Source: Phytopythium helicoides (taxonomy: Eukaryota > Oomycota > Peronosporomycetes > Pythiales > Pythiaceae). Taken from it: DNA of 64,000 nucleotides. Position 1 is the stretch's first letter, and each line of letters begins with the position of its first letter. Shown here one piece after another: positions 1 to 11,312 of this stretch. The notes below the pieces were generated by a model that saw only the letters and a list, made by a program, of their open reading frames with translations, had not been told where the DNA came from and did not search any database. The translations under genes were made by a program, and so were the position numbers. Location of the stretch: contig JANFNE010000080.1 of assembly GCA_024867545.1 (NCBI GenBank), positions 1 through 64,000 of the forward strand, given 5' to 3'.

Positions 1-66
1 ATCTTGCCACTTTCTTTCCCGACGGGCGCCGCGCACTTTTGGAAGTGACGGCGAGACCCAAGGCGC

Positions 67-2360
67 ATGGAGCTCGTGGAGGTGACGGCGGCGGCCGCCA
101 GGGACCCGCGGCGGTCGCAGAGCTCCGTGCAGCTGCTGGGCTTCATCGAGAACTGCGTGCAGGCGGCGGCGGGCGAGGCGGCGGACGACGAGGAGCTGCG
201 CGTGAACGGCTACCGCGCGCTGCTGGACGCGAGCACGGCCGTGCTGTCGTGCGTGCAGGTGCTGCGCCGCATCATCCGCGAGTACGCGTACGGCCGCATG
301 GGCCGCGAGCTGCAGCACCTGTCGCTGACCGTCGCCAGCTTCGAGCGCGTGCTCTACGCCTTCATCAAGGAGGAGATCATCCTCGCCTCGCGCCGCAGCC
401 AGCGAGACCCGCCCGTCGACTTTCGCGCCAAGACGGCGCTCAAGGACGTCATCCCGCTCATACCCACCGACGAACGGTTCACGGTGCTCTCTGGAGGGCT
501 CTCGTCGCTGCTGCGCCACGCCACGCTGTCGCTGCAGGAGACGAGGCAGGTGCTCGACGAGCTACAGTCGGGGTACGACCCGAATCGAGAAAAGAGGTGG
601 TCCATCAGCTCGCTCGTCGTGCTGTCCGTGCTGCTCTTCCTCTACCGACGCTTCTCCAGGCGATCCTCGCTGCGTGACTTCCTCCTTAATGTCGTGCCCT
701 CCAGACACGTCGTCAAGTGGGGCGTTGCACTGCTCGTCGTCATCGACTACTGGAAACGGTGTATGTACCGCTTCTCCAACCTGCGCCGCGTCAAGATCCA
801 CCATGCCCGCGTGCTCATGGCGCTGCGCCTGTTCATGCTCTGCCAGCATGTGCTGCAGCGCGCGAGACCTGTCGGAAGCGGCTCGGACCTCAGACTGCTC
901 ATCGACACACCCATGGAGTCCGATATCGACGACGACCTCAAAAACGCCACGACCCTGCTGGTCGAGCGCGTTCCGCTACCGGCCGAGTACTACGACCGAT
1001 CCACGGAGCCGTTCGGATTCACGGCATTCAAAATCGGCACCAACGTGCTGACCGCGTCCAGCGCGTTTGCGCATTTGGTGTTGGGCCGGAAGAACAAGCG
1101 ATTGCTACGAATCTTTGGGCCCGTCCTGCTGCTGTTTGCGATCCCGTACTACACCATCCGCAACGTCAAGGCGGCGCGCTATACCACGCGGATCCTCATC
1201 GATCAGCCTGACGTTGATGTCATTCGCATGGGATGGCGAGTGTTTGGCGAGTCGAGGCTGGTACGGTTCTTGACCAAGCTTCAGACGCCGAAAATCCCTG
1301 TTCTTGATGAGATCTTTGTCAAGGCCGACGGATCCGAGTCTACAAAGTCGAGACAGAATGAGTCGGATATCGGCGTGTTCCTCTACAGCGCTCGACCAAT
1401 GGCGTCTGTTAAAGCTGGAACTTGGACAGGCGCAGCTGTCCCGCTCACTTCTGAGATGATAGCCTGTGGCCTTCCGTCTACACGACCGGTGCTTCTGTAC
1501 ATCCATGGAGGTGGCTTTTTCGGGCGTTTCATTGCGAAGGATTTCTACAACTTGAGCTGCTGGGCACGCGAGCTGGGCGCCGTCATTGTTTATGTTGGTA
1601 CGACTGGAGCAGCTTGTGTCCTGCCAATGGGTGGTGCGCTGACATGTGTGTGCGTTTCTTGTGATGACAGACTATGGGCTTGCACCAGAGATGCAGTACC
1701 CAAAGTCGCTGGAGCAGTGCATGACGGTCTACAAATGGATTCTCAACGGCGGCCTGGGGTTCAACCCAGGGAAGATCAGTCTGTTCGGCGAGAGCGCTGG
1801 TAGGTTTCGCGCGTTTGTGAAATTTTGGATCGTACACTAGCTGACACGCAACCTTGTGATACGCAGGCGGAAACTTGGCGGCGGCGTTGTGCGTGCAGTG
1901 TATCCAAGAGAGCATCCCGCTGCCTGTGGGAAATGTCCTCATGTTCCCGGCGCTGAACCTGCACCTGTCTCCGTCTCCGTCGCGGTTCTTGCATCAAAAC
2001 GACCCGGTGCTGCCGCGAGGGATCCTGGAGCTGGCGCTGACGTCGTATTACCCGTCACATGGGCACTCAAACCAGTACAAACACAACATCCACGACCCGC
2101 GCGTGTCGCCCGGCTTGGCGGAGGATGCGTTGCTACGGCAGTTCCCGCCGACGGAACTGGTTGTCGGCGATCTGGACCCTCTGCTCGACGACAGCGTCGA
2201 CTTCTATACGCGGCTGTCGCATCTCGGAGTGGAGTCGTCGCTCAAGATCTACCAGGGGCTGTCGCACGGCTTCCTCATCTACGGGGACCTCGTGCAGGAA
2301 GCGCAGACGGCCATCGACGAGTCTTGTACGCGGGTACAGCGGTGCTTCCGGCTGGCGTGA
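67..2360 (+). CDS. Hormone-sensitive-lipase-like alpha/beta hydrolase with N-terminal HSL-type domain
   Basis: Three exons (67-1597, 1671-1799, 1867-2360) join in frame to 717 residues; both introns (73 and 67 nt) are GT-AG. The C-terminal third is an alpha/beta hydrolase of the HSL family: oxyanion motif HGGG at residues 480-483, the YGLAPE segment after the first splice, nucleophile elbow GESAGG with Ser552 (split by the second intron), a late LDPLLDD (acid) and a final SHGF (catalytic His). The N-terminal part resembles the regulatory domain of hormone-sensitive lipase (an NGYRALL-like segment). Unlike mammalian HSL it has hydrophobic stretches near residues 180-240 and 350-370, so membrane association is likely. 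Expected role is hydrolysis of acylglycerols or steryl esters; the substrate is inferred from family only. The start is the first ATG of the open frame. Confidence 0.85.
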
Positions 2361-3381
2361 GACGAATTGCAGGTGTATGTACGTGTAGAGAGTGTAGAGG
2401 ACGATTGTTCCTGGCTGGCTGCGTAAACGTAATCGACCGTGACGATACTCTGTCGCGGTTGATGTTGCAGACGGTTACGAATCCCCAAGTCGCGAGACAC
2501 AGCAATCGATGATGGATCTGCCTGCTGGTGCCAAGCGTCGGGCGAACCGCTGGATGAGCCAGCAACTCATCCAATCATGAAATGTCATGACAGCAGATCC
2601 ATGGCCGCAGATCCGGTTGGCGACAGCTGCAAGCGGCGTGCATAGCTCGGCATGCGAGAGTGAGATGCAGGATTGGACGCGTCGCGGCGTGTCTCCAAGT
2701 CGTAAGTAATGGTGAGCAGCGCACGGGGGGTGACGAAAAGGTGGCCGTGATTGCCAGGTTTGGCCGCCAAACTATTGAAGCGAGCCGGAGGTTGGTCCAT
2801 CGCAGCCGATCACAAGAAGGTCCTTTTCGCACTCCGGTGTAGTCAGGTCATGTGGCTCGCCAGGCGCGGTGCGGGTCCCACCTCACTTTTACCCCTCGAC
2901 GGCATATGCGGCAGACCAGGTGGCCTCGCAAGGGGCTTTCATAGAGTCGTGGGCTTGCGCCGGCCAGGCCGCAGAGCAGGCGCATGCCGAAAGACAGCCC
3001 GTTGTCACCACCCGGCACGTGAAATGGACGTTCCCGATTGGTCTCAGCAAACCTCTCCTGCAAGATTTGCGCTCACAATCGCCTGCTTGCTCTGCGTCAG
3101 CGGCCGAGTGGGACGCGTGAAATTCACCATTTGGCTCGACCTTCGAAGTGCGAGGGTGTAACGCAGCCGCTCGGCACTAGTGAGTCAGAGCCATTCGGAG
3201 GGCGACTGGAGCGTCTCTGCTGCCGCTCGGTGGGAGACATTTCGAGGAGGCGGACGCTGGATGCGCTCGTCGAACGTGGCGAGGACCGAAACGCCCGTGG
3301 CCCCTCGACTGGCGGTTGGTCTGAGCATCTCCTAGCCGCAGATCGGAATCTCGTCGCCTCGACGGAAGCAGCCGAGTCAAT
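2361..3381. other. Intergenic, no supported gene
   Basis: About 1 kb between the lipase stop and the next start. Short open frames occur on both strands, but none has family similarity, an exon-like boundary or a convincing start. It probably holds the lipase 3' end and the promoter of the next gene. Confidence 0.5.
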
Positions 3382-5654
3382 ATGGACGGAGCCGCCGTCT
3401 CGTGCGACTTTTTTCGCGCGAGCTGCGCCCATGACGAGCTCTTCGTCTCAGAGTACAAGCGGTGCGTGCGTGGACTGTGCTCGCACGGCTGTCTGGACGG
3501 CCGAGATGATGACCGATGCTGACTGTCGCCATCCACCACAGCACCAACCGGACAAAGCGCACCAAGGTTCGACGCGACTCGGCTCTGGAGACATGGAGGC
3601 CAAGCCGCCATGAGACTAACGCCTACACGCCTCTCAGATCCTGCGCTGCTTCCCGCACTGCTGCCCCGAGCACGTCAACCGCAGCTACTGCGGGGCTCCC
3701 GTGCACGTGCAGGTCCGCTTCCCCGTGCACGTCTCGGGCAGAGACTTTGGACGCTCCTGGACGCGCAGCCACAGCGACGCGCTCGTGTTCGCGCACTTTG
3801 AAGAGGCCCAGGCGAACGAGCTGCGCGTTGGCAGCGAGGTGTCCTACGACGCCGTGCTGAGCGCCATCCAGACCGAGCAGACCCCCAAAGGCGTCTGGAT
3901 CGAGGGTGGACTCGCGCACTCGGACCTCGAGCAGGTGAGCGGACGCAGCGTGGCATGAAGAGCGTCCTCCAGAGCTGACGCTAGTGTCCTCATTCTCGCC
4001 TTCAAAGAACGCCCACGTCTACCAGATCAACCCCGGCGCCCGCTGGTACTATGAGTGGGAGAGCGCGGCCACCAAGGCCCAGCGCTTCACAAAGCATGTG
4101 CTGCGCGTCTATGTCTTTGAGCGCCTGCAGGCGGTCGGCGGGCAGACGCTGCGGGTCGTAGCGGTCGCCACTTCGCCCGAGTTTCTAGTTGTTTCGTACC
4201 GCCGCGCACCGACTGAGGGTAGATCAGACCGCCGAGATGGCACGCCGCAGGGCGTCGAGTGGAGCGGAATTCCTGTCAACGACGTTCGTCAGGGCTCCTC
4301 TGTGCACTCAGACCAACAGTACCATAGTGTCAAGCCTGTCAGTGTCAGTGAGCGTGTCTTCAGCGGACTCGCGAGTGGATCTGACGCGCAAGAAATCGCG
4401 TACGGAGACTTCCACGCCGACCAAAAAGCCTGGGGAGCGCTCAACGAAGCAACGATGCTGACATCCAAGCACCTGGCCGTCCTGTTCCAATTCATCGCAC
4501 ATGTCGATGCCAACCAGTTTCGCTCATGTCTTTATCAATGGAGCGGGCTGCTCTTCGAAACGGCCGAAGACGAACACTTGCAACAAAAATATTTGCCTAG
4601 CAGCATTTGGTACATCCTGCATCCGACCCCGACCAACGAACCGGAAGATCTCAAGCAGGACCCGACCGCTCGCGTTGTGAGCACATGCACCAAGGTAGTG
4701 GGACGGCTAATGTTTGACAGTACCACGACGAGGAGACTCCACGATATTCTAGCCCGGACTGCAGGTGGTCTGCTTGACAAGCGCGCGCTGAGAGCAGGGT
4801 ATATCCAGGCTGTCGAGTTTGCGCGCCAGAGTGTTGAACGTGCCATGTCTCCGACCTCGTCAGGTGACGCATCACTAGCTGAGCTTGCCGAGGCGATCGT
4901 GACAGTTGTATTCCAAGATGAGACCTTCACAGCTCTGCGACCGGTTGTGATGGACGTGCTCGTAGCGCAGTCGATGTTTGGCTTCCAGTCTTTCGTGGCG
5001 CAGGTCCGAGCCATGTTTGTCGCACGGACAATGCCGCCGCCTTCACTTGGTCAGCGTGGCTTTGGGGGCCTGTGTGCGTCTCCGTTTGAGGGGACGTGGA
5101 ATTTTGACGGTGCACGGTCATCAATCAAGACTTCTGCCGCTATCGGATTTTCACTCTGCTGTGCGATGCACTTTCTACGCGAGTGGGCTCAAGTGTCTAT
5201 TCAAGTTCTCGGCGATCAGTCGATTGCAATGATGTCGACGTGGGCGAGTCGGGCAGGGCTGGCAGAGAGCGCCAGCGATGCTATGGTCTTGACGCTTGAC
5301 GGCCGCCGGAGGTTATTCCGAAACTTTCCTAGCGGGTTGTCAAGTATGATTTCGCTCGGGTGTCGAGGATACGGGGAGTATCGCGGCCAGGTCGAGTCCG
5401 CCACGAACTTCTGGATCGAGTTCACAACTTCTTTTAGTGATCCGAGCATTGGTAACAACCTCAAGGCTGAGTTCCAGTGGACAGCGCAGTTCCAGGCCGA
5501 AGATATAGACAGTTCAAGTGGACTGGCACGGACTATTGCGATTGCTACAACTATCGAGCCCCCAGAAGGTAGCTACTTGGCGTTACATGACAGAGGAGAG
5601 ATGCCGCCACAGGCTTCCTTCCAGCTAAACTTTGTGTACAACCGGCGCCAATAG
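3382..5654 (+). CDS. Conserved-looking hypothetical protein with Cys/His-rich N-terminus
   Basis: Proposed exons: 3382-3465, 3638-3934 and 3975-5654. The first join (GT at 3466, AG ending 3637) is in phase. The second intron would be only 40 nt, and the acceptor ending at 3974 is the one that keeps the frame; without it the frame stops at 3958. The product is about 686 residues. The first 50 residues carry Cys and His spaced like a small zinc-binding module (CDFFRASCAH, later RCFPHCCPEH). The remainder is a mixed globular sequence with no membrane segment that I can assign to a family. A late region rich in aromatic residues and beta-type patterns (residues ~480-680) could be a lipid- or ligand-binding fold; this is speculation. 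Function unknown. Confidence 0.6.
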
Positions 5655-5739
5655 ATTATTAGTGCGGGGAACTTCGCACACACTTATGAACTCCTTTAGC
5701 TTTGCCGCGTGTCACTGTGAAGTTGGTGCTGCAGATCTA

Positions 5740-7802
5740 CTAGGGAGCGATGCGGCGGTTGCGCATGAGGTGTACGTAGCTTTTGGTCTCGAACGCAAGG
5801 TGGCCGTTGACAGTTCCCACGCGGTGGAAGGCGTCGAAGCCACCCACGTACTGGAATTGATGTTCCAATTTCACGGGATCCTCGTGGGTCAGCAAGTAGT
5901 CAAACTGCTCCAGCTGCTCGATTGTCGTCACGTTCTCATCCTTCGAGTACCTGCCAATGGCCATTTCATCTATGAGCCAAGATTGATCCGGTAAGCCTCA
6001 ATACACAACGGGAACTCACGTCCATGCCGGATACTCCTCTCCAAAGCGGGACACGCCAGTCATGGCCGCAGGGACGTCGATGTGCACGGTGCGCGGCAAG
6101 AACTGGTCTCTCTCGCCGATTTGGTGAAGGCGAGCAAACGCATGGCCACCTGGTGTTGCCATATGCGTGGTTAGTGAAATGCTGCAAGTAGAAACGCAAA
6201 TGCTAGTAAACAAACCAGGGTAGTTGACACGCGCCGCCATGAACAACACAGTAGCACCCAGAAGTGTAACGAGCATGGCTCCGGCAGCTCCGACGAGAGG
6301 GAAGCGAGCCTGTCGCAAAAGAGAATTTGAGAAAATGAAAAGATGTTCCAGACTTTTAAGGATAGAGATGTGAGCAAGACCTACCTTGTGGCGGTTCCGG
6401 TAGAGTTTTGTTACCCCCTGCACCGAAAGACAGCAGGGCATTAGAAACCAATGCAATGATCTCCGAAACTACATGCAAAAGCTCTCACCACTGCGGACGC
6501 CATGTTGAGAATCGGGATGGCGTTGAAGATGAAGCGCAGCTCCTTGTGCGGCAAAATGGAAAAGAGCCCCAAGTAGACGATCACCGGCCACACGACCGAC
6601 ATGACACTCCAGTCAATCAGCGGAGCAGCCTTAAAAGCCCAAACGAGCTCCCTGAACGAACGGCTCTTGAGCACTGTGGGGAGCAGGGTACTGATGAACG
6701 CGTCAAACTGTATGAGCGTGTGAAGCAAGGAACAAAGCATAGCGTTGCAATACGCACCTAATCCCGAGTGGAATGAGAACCAAGGTGGCAAGCAGTGCGC
6801 GCGGGAGCGCCGAGTAGAAGTACCACAAGGGCGGGCTGACGCCCCATTCACTGCTCTTGTTCTCGACCGTGTTGAACCACAGCACTTCGCCTTCGGGCCA
6901 CAGCCAGCGTTGCCTTTTTGTAAAAGCACAAATTGAGGGTAAGCTCGGCAAAGCATCTATCGCGTAGCACAAACTTACCAGAAGTAGGAATCAACGAGCA
7001 CTGTGAGCGCTAGGGAGACTACGGAAGAGCTAAATCCCCACCAGATGATCTTGAAGATGGAAACGCGGCGGGTAAGCAGCATGGACAAAAGCAATGGAGC
7101 AAACAGCACAGCTGTGTCCCCACGAAAGACAATCGTCGTGAAGGAAAGCAGCGCAACCGTGCGGTGCCACCTTCCCTGCAGTCAGAGATGAATACGTGAG
7201 TTATTTTAATTCCATTTGAAGCAAAGAGTTGATAGCTTGCCTGCAACCAGTTGCCAAGCGCGAAGAGCACCAGGACGAGCGCGTACGTGTTGGGCAGCGT
7301 GCGGCCCGCGTAGAACATGATGTGGAACTGAGCGCCGCAGATCAGCAAAAAGAACTTGCCGGCATCCTACAGCAAAACGTCCATCAGCTTTCCACATTAC
7401 GTGAACGAAGCGCCAATGCAGGACGAGCATGCTCACCTTGCCAAAGCGCGAGGCGACGCTGCGGCTGAAGAAGACGAGCCCCGAGACCGTCAGCATGGCT
7501 AGCACCCATCGTACAGCGAGTTGCAGCGCAAACTTAGGGGCTCCAAAGAACTGAAGCGCCCACGCGATTGGGCTGGAGAGCGCTGCGACCGCCAGCGAGC
7601 CGAGGAACGTGCGTGGCACGACGCCTGGGAACTCGAGGTGGTCGAAGGCGTTGATCTGGCTCGGGCCCAGCAGCAGCAGATCGTGCGTCGCCTGCAGGTT
7701 GAAACTCTCCTCAACCTTGGCGTACGGGCAGTAGTAGACGTGGGCAGTGGCGATCGCGGCCAGCAGCAGCTCGGCCGTCACGCCCTTGAGCAGCACCTGC
7801 AT
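5740..7802 (-). CDS. ALG12: Dolichyl-P-Man:Man7GlcNAc2-PP-dolichol alpha-1,6-mannosyltransferase
   Basis: Nine exons on the minus strand: 7802-7437, 7366-7241, 7175-6979, 6913-6754, 6707-6489, 6417-6385, 6309-6216, 6149-6020, 5950-5740. Every join is in phase, giving 511 residues (human ALG12 is 488). Recognisable ALG12/GT22 blocks appear in order: [15 protein letters not shown] and the [10 protein letters not shown] loop in exon 1, VDSYFW and [24 protein letters not shown], the LPHKELRF motif in exon 5, and the [13 protein letters not shown]-terminal block. The protein is multi-pass and acts in the ER lumen, adding the eighth mannose to the lipid-linked N-glycan precursor. The second intron (7240-7176) has a GC donor; the others are GT-AG. 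Exon 6 is a 33-nt microexon. Confidence 0.93.
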
Positions 7803-8283
7803 GGTCTCGTAGAGAGGTTTTGAGGGCTGCAGGGAGCTTCAGGAGGCCGCAGATGGCTCGATGGACGCGTCTGGAGCTGCTGAAGGTGTGGACGAAGGTC
7901 TTGAGAGCGTCACGGGGCTCTGGAGAGCGCCGGAAGAGCGGTAATGGAGCAGTCGGAGGCCACGAGACTGTCGATGCGCTGAAACTGCGCGGTGATGAGC
8001 TCTTCGCGTCGCGCGTGACGCGTCATTGCCACTCACGCTATTTTGGCCAATAGAAGACAGTTCAGATAAATAAATCTATCCAATCAGCGATCATCTGATA
8101 CCGCTTCAATTGGGTCCAGCTGAAACCGTCAATTGTGACGCTGCCATGGTCATGGAGAGGCTATTTTCCGCTGCCAACTATTTTCTCATCTGCTGATGGC
8201 CTCGGCTAACTTTAGGTACCGATTTGGATCAGGCCACTCGCGTACGTGACAGTCGACGGCGCCACTCGACTGCTCGATCAACA
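7803..8283. promoter_or_regulatory. Divergent intergenic region between ALG12 and the CFAP97-domain gene
   Basis: The 481-bp region lies between two genes transcribed away from each other, so it must carry both promoters. CCAAT-type elements are visible (GGCCAATAG near 8046, CCAATCAGC near 8080). No canonical 16-nt oomycete initiator was found. The two promoters cannot be separated by eye. Confidence 0.4.
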
Positions 8284-10280
8284 ATGAACAAGCGCCTGGC
8301 GTTCGACAACCGCCTGTGTTATGAGCGCGATGTCGCTCGGCAGCATGCCATCCACCACCAGAAGCTTGCGACTATTGTGCCCACGTCACACTCGCCCTCA
8401 CGAGTCTACCTTGATAGCTCGACGCCGGTCGCGCAGCCACACTTGGCGACCAACGCCAAACGCCTGCAGCTCGAGCGCGAGCGGCAGATGATCATCTACC
8501 AGCAGAACCAGCGACTCGCGGATCGAATGGAGCATATCATGCATCGACAGGAAAATGTTATACTTGCGGCCTCAGCGACGCTTGTCCCTACTCCTCCTCC
8601 GACATCGCATCGAGCAAAGCCGTCCACATCCGAAGCCCAATCTGCTGCCGTCACCACAGATGACGCACCTCTCCTGACGTCGCCTCGATTAAATCACGCG
8701 CGATCACCTCGAAAGCAACCGCTGCACAGTCCTGCGTACGTTCATATTCCCGGTGTCCGGCTAGACGCCCATCAGACGCCACTCGTTGACTGCCACTTGT
8801 CACCTGAATTCGCAATGGGTCGCGGAAATGCGTGCAAGAAGCAGTCGCTTGTTAACAAGACTGTGCAGCGGCGACAGCAAGAGAAGATCGAAGAGGAGAA
8901 CCGCCGATTGAAACAGCGACTAGCGCAACTCAAGCCATATTACAACACCCGAAAGTGGGATGGCGAATGGCAGGAGCATGCGAAACGATTTAGTCATTTG
9001 CGTCAGGATGGCACAGTGGGCTACTTGCTTCCTTCTCCTAAGACAGCACGGGCGGGAGACAGTAGGTCTCCATCACGCAGGGCAATTCAAAGGCCGAACT
9101 CACGCGCAGGCAATGACCAGCTACCAAGCATTAACTCGCCACGAAACTCGCCACGAAGTGACAAAAATTTATCCGAGAGGAATCGTAGAGGACCACATCG
9201 AAAACTGCGGTGTGACAGTTTCGAAGAAGACGAAGAGATGCAGCTTGTCGAACTACCAACTTACACTTTGCTAGAGGCGACAACGAAGAAAGGGGTCGAG
9301 ATTTCTGTTGGAGAGCTTCAAATTGAGCTTGTCGGGTTGAGGGAGGGGTCTAAGGCGACTATTGGCGATCGGTACGCACAATTGCGCTTGGATGTAGATG
9401 ATTCCACGAGGATTATTGACTTATTGCTCTGAATGACTTAGCGGGCTTGTGGTCTTTGGGACATGGAACGATGGATGCAGTACCTTTGAAGGTCAATTCC
9501 TTGTCGACTACAGCGTCCTTGAATATGTAGCTCAAGAGATCGATGATCTTGAAACCATGTACGTCGCGGGATCCGTGGTAATTGGTGAATGGCGGAGTAT
9601 GAAACTTACTCTAACACTTAAAACGCAGGATCAAGCTTGAGACGGTGACACATGTACCGGACATCGGGAATTTTCCGAGGCTATCCTCACTGCTTACGGA
9701 GGAAGAGTTACAACAACTGCTGACTGGGATCATACACCGGCTTCGTTTTCAACTACTCACTGATACAAAGGAGCTGAGAATCTCGTGCCGGATAGCAGCG
9801 TCTACGTCTCCTCTACCTACCTCACCAAGATCATCTCGACCTCGATCTGAGAGTGAGCCCATAGCTTGCACGCAACCCTCTCGACCTCGCACATGCCCGT
9901 CAACTTTTCCTAATGAGACCGTTCTTCCAGATGATCGTGATTGTAGTTCCGCAGAGAGTATCGAAGTGAAGTCCAGATATGACTATGCTGCTACCATTGA
10001 AACAATTCAAACCGCAGTAAATGGTTGCAGAGGCATATCGAAGCGAAGAATGGGCATGCGAGTAAACGATCAGTTTGTTGTGTTGACCTGCTACTTTGAA
10101 CCTGAAACGATAACGCTAGATATTGAAGAGCTCGTTGTTGGGACATCTCGATTTCGAAGAGCATCATTATCCCTAAGCTTCAATCAAGCTGCGGCCATTG
10201 CTCAAGACCTAAGCAATGGCATTGGTCTGCAAATGGTGTTGGTAAATCTTCTCGCAGATTTGGACTTTAACAACCTCTAA
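8284..10280 (+). CDS. CFAP97 (Hemingway)-domain cilium-associated protein with extra C-terminal domain
   Basis: Exons 8284-9371, 9442-9558 and 9629-10280 join in frame to 618 residues; introns are 70 nt each, GT-AG. Residues ~1-90 match the CFAP97/Hemingway domain: an N-terminal NRLCYERD segment, a PTVxT-like spacer, then a long helix with KRLQLERERQ and NQRLADRMEHI. CFAP97 proteins are linked to cilia and flagella, which suits an organism with zoospores. Residues ~200-230 are a further coiled helix. The C-terminal ~250 residues (from ISVGELQIEL) have alternating hydrophobic strands that could be a C2-like or other beta domain; this part is unassigned. The first in-frame ATG is at 8284; the frame is open further upstream without an ATG. 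Confidence 0.75.
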
Positions 10281-10320
10281 GCGGTAGACGAGCGTTGATT
10301 GAAATCACATGAACCTGGTG

Positions 10321-11073
10321 TTAAGACAAGTATTTCGCTCTTACACCTTCCAGCAGCTTTCTCTCACGAAACTCAAAGTCATGGAGCTGGTTATCAATCT
10401 TTGGGACGCGCTCTGGGGCGCACTCAGTGTAAATCTTCATTAATGTGTCTCGAGCAGTCGAGACAACAGTTGCATGGTACATTGAGAGCTGCTCTTCAAG
10501 AACCGAGAAGAGAACAGCGTATTGTTCGCTTTGACTCTGGAGGTGATTGGCAGTTGCAGCATTCATATCAACTGAGAGTAGAGAACTATCTTTCTCGCGT
10601 AACTTGAAGAATGCGTACGTATCATATGCCATCACTAAAGGCGTTTCTCCAACGGAGTTGGCGACGCTCAGAGATGCATTTGCCTGGACAAGAACAAGCG
10701 CCGACTGAGGGTCGTTTTGCCGAAGTGCAAGATGAAGTAGAGTATCCCCTCGAACAGATTGGTCAACTAGAGCTTTTGACCCGGGCACAACCACGCTGGC
10801 AGCTTTGTCGAAGAATCCTGACCAAAGTATGTCGAATCAGCATATAAGGAAATATCACGAGTATTATGGCGGTTTTCACGCACCGTACGAGCCGAATTGC
10901 ATGGGGGCGCCAAAACCAAAAGTCTCAACTTGTGTATTCACTGCCCCGAGAGGAATTTGCTGCCCAAGCTCAGCAAACACACGGCGCAAAGTGATGTAGT
11001 CCCGTGTGCCCAGTGCTTGAAGTGCATGCATATCCCAACGCGAAGCGAACAACCGCACCTCCGAGCCACTCAT
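10321..11073 (-). CDS. Small ankyrin-repeat protein
   Basis: Two exons (11073-10884 and 10817-10321) flank a 66-nt GT-AG intron and give 228 residues. The centre (residues ~80-130) has two ankyrin-type units, with GDTLLHLALRQ and GETPLVMAYD at the usual start of the first helix. The N-terminus and the helical C-terminal ~90 residues are unassigned. The gene is convergent with the CFAP97-domain gene; the two stops are 41 bp apart. Likely a protein-protein interaction scaffold; partner unknown. Confidence 0.7.
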
Positions 11074-11312
11074 GGTTGAGGAAATCGAAAGGTGAAGAAG
11101 AGCTCGAGCTCGTATTTATAATTATGGTGTGACAACACGAATTCAAAATCGATCTTGATCGGCTGAAGATAGCTTCTCTATAAACAGCACCATGAATAGC
11201 AGCATGCTGCAGTGTTGATTTTCTTGAAGACTTCAAATGACTGCGCCCACACTCATTGTCTGAAGAGCGTCCGTCTCCGCATCCCACCAAACTTTCAGCG
11301 CACCCCAAGCTC

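Noticed and set aside
67..677. Overlapping frames inside the lipase and other GC-rich genes (e.g. 39-677, 717-1211, 33060-33785).
   Set aside because: Shadows of strong codon bias; the main frame explains the sequence with recognisable motifs.
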